NCBI GenBank assembly: GCA_028706795.1
Contig: JAQTVK010000009.1
Location: 1-14,436 of the forward strand
From: Candidatus Omnitrophota bacterium
GTDB lineage: Bacteria > Omnitrophota > Gorgyraeia > Pluralincolimonadales > Pluralincolimonadaceae
Length of the DNA: 14,436 nucleotides
Direction of reading: 5' to 3'
Part shown: one piece after another, positions 13,290 to 14,436 of the stretch
How the letters are laid out: the number at the start of each line of letters is the position of its first letter
How positions within the stretch are numbered: the first letter of the stretch is position 1
Notes under the pieces: model-generated
What the model was told of the DNA's origin: nothing
Databases searched by the model: none
The model's input: only the letters and a program-made list of their open reading frames with translations
Translations under genes and position numbers: made by a program

Positions 13290-14436
13290 ATGCCGAAGAA
13301 GATCTTGATATGTTTTATCGCCGCAGCATTCCTTTTCGCGGAGATATTTTCCTCATCCGCCGCGGTACTTTCTCTGGATGACCTTATCAAGGAAGCGAAG
13401 GAAAAGAACCCCGAGATATTGGCGGCGAAGAACCGCTGGGACGCGGCCCTGGTGAGAGTTCCAATGGCAAAATCCCTCGATGCCCCCAGCGTAGGATTTA
13501 CATTCAAGAAGATACCCGATACTTTAAATGTGTTTAAAGCGCCGAACGACGAGCACATGCTTACTATTTCGCAGTTCCTGCCGCTTTTTGGGAAATTGTC
13601 TACAAAAGGGAAGATCGCGCTCGCCGAATCCCAGATGTTTGCGGCCGAATATAAGAATAAAGAACTGGAGATCGTAAACGAGACGAAAGACGCGTATTAC
13701 GACCTCTTCATGAATTATAAAGAGATCGAGTTGAATGAAGCGAGCCTCAGTTTGCTTAAGTCTGTGGCCGGGATATCGGAGGCGAAATACATAACCGGAA
13801 AGACCACGCAGGAAGACCTCTTCAAGATAAACCTGGAGATAGCCAGCCTCGGCAATAAGATCGCGAACCTGAAATTGGAACAGGCGGCTAAAAACGCGCG
13901 CTTAAACAGCCTTTTAAGCCGCGACCCGGAAAGCCCGTTAGGCGCGCCCGAACTGCGTGAAGATGCCGTATTTAACAGGGATATATCCTCATTATATAAA
14001 CTTACACTGGAGAACCAGCCGGAATTGCTTACCTTTTCTTATGTCATCGAGAGGAACAAACACGCGAAAACGCTCGCCGAGAAAAATAGCTGGCCTGACC
14101 TGATGGCCGGGGTCGCTTTAAGGGGCATAGGCACGGGCAGTTTCGGGTTATGGGATTTAATGCTCGCTTTTACTGTGCCGTTCTGGTTCTGGACGAAGCA
14201 AAAATATGAGGTCAAGGAAGCGATCTCCAATTTAGATGAGGCGAAAGCAGCGTATGAGGCGATGAAGAACAAGGCCCTGCTTGAGACAAAAAACCTTTTC
14301 ACCGATATGGAGATCTCGAAAAGTAAGATCGATCTCAACAAAAATAACCTCATACCCATGCTGGAAAGCTCTATAAATTCATCTGTCGCCAATTTCCGTT
14401 CGGGAAAGGGCGACCTAATGGCATTGCTTGACTGCG
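13290..14436 (+). CDS. TolC-family outer-membrane efflux protein, partial
   Basis: The open frame runs 382 codons from ATG 13290 to the window edge with no stop. It begins with a Sec signal peptide (about residues 1-24, ending SSSAA), then SLDDLIKEAKEKNPEIL, the usual first helix of TolC/CusC-type outer-membrane factors. Long amphipathic helices follow (about 105-165 and 165-210), a short strand-like part (about 60-105, with SQFLPLFGKLS), and a second repeat from about 245. The FRSGKGDLMALLD near the end is the well-known closing motif of the second repeat. Such proteins form trimeric exit channels for RND or type I exporters, whose other genes would lie beyond the window. GAGGG at 13279-13283 serves as the ribosome site. 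It starts nine bases after feoA. Confidence 0.88.
   Translation, partial: MPKKILICFIAAAFLFAEIFSSSAAVLSLDDLIKEAKEKNPEILAAKNRWDAALVRVPMAKSLDAPSVGFTFKKIPDTLNVFKAPNDEHMLTISQFLPLFGKLSTKGKIALAESQMFAAEYKNKELEIVNETKDAYYDLFMNYKEIELNEASLSLLKSVAGISEAKYITGKTTQEDLFKINLEIASLGNKIANLKLEQAAKNARLNSLLSRDPESPLGAPELREDAVFNRDISSLYKLTLENQPELLTFSYVIERNKHAKTLAEKNSWPDLMAGVALRGIGTGSFGLWDLMLAFTVPFWFWTKQKYEVKEAISNLDEAKAAYEAMKNKALLETKNLFTDMEISKSKIDLNKNNLIPMLESSINSSVANFRSGKGDLMALLDC

Noticed and set aside
1..14436. tRNA, rRNA, CRISPR array or insertion sequence
   Set aside because: I found no cloverleaf-like stretch, no regularly spaced repeat-spacer pattern and no transposase or integrase protein on either strand.

Overview
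The window reads as chromosomal DNA from a diderm (Gram-negative-type) bacterium: two proteins look like outer-membrane beta-barrels, a third is a TolC-family channel, and the secreted proteins have ordinary Sec signal peptides. By eye GC is close to one half, with frequent ATA and AGG codons. The set (porin-led pst operon, NifS/NifU-type Fe-S assembly, split FeoB) would fit an uncultured lineage such as Omnitrophota or a deltaproteobacterial relative. That placement is a guess from style, not a demonstrated assignment. Every convincing gene is on the + strand, and no stretch over 300 bases lacks a gene. I saw no tRNA, rRNA, CRISPR array or transposase.

Region 1 (1-6403), phosphate. The 3' end of a PhoR-like sensor kinase is followed by a short regulatory gap holding two TTCACA repeats 11 bp apart (a Pho box) and a -10 element. 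Then comes a tightly packed run: putative porin, pstS, pstC, pstA, pstB, a thioredoxin-type arsenate reductase/low-Mr phosphatase, and phoU. Together these encode a route for phosphate across both membranes, its sensor kinase and negative regulator, and an enzyme that could deal with arsenate entering by the same route. The run ends in a perfect 25-bp inverted repeat.

Region 2 (6404-8285), regulator and small genes. A clear sigma70-like promoter with a downstream palindrome drives an Rrf2-family regulator with three cysteines in the IscR-like place. It is followed by a 59-residue tautomerase-family protein, a 65-residue DUF2292 (YezD-like) protein, and a secreted DUF3034-like protein.

Region 3 (8286-13280), sulfur, Fe-S and iron. 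Cysteine synthase (cysK), cysteine desulfurase (nifS-type) and a NifU-type scaffold lacking the C-terminal Nfu domain are followed by a ferrous-iron transporter. Its FeoB is split into separate G-domain and membrane genes that overlap by 20 bases, with feoA last. The logic is coherent: make cysteine, release its sulfur, build clusters on NifU, import Fe(II), with the Rrf2 protein as the likely sensor.

Region 4 (13290-end) is the start of a TolC-family outer-membrane efflux protein that runs off the window.

Nothing here is clearly a wholly new system. The points most worth following are arsC inside the pst operon, the porin under a Pho box, the split feoB, the shortened NifU, and the Rrf2/tautomerase/DUF2292/DUF3034 group beside Fe-S genes.
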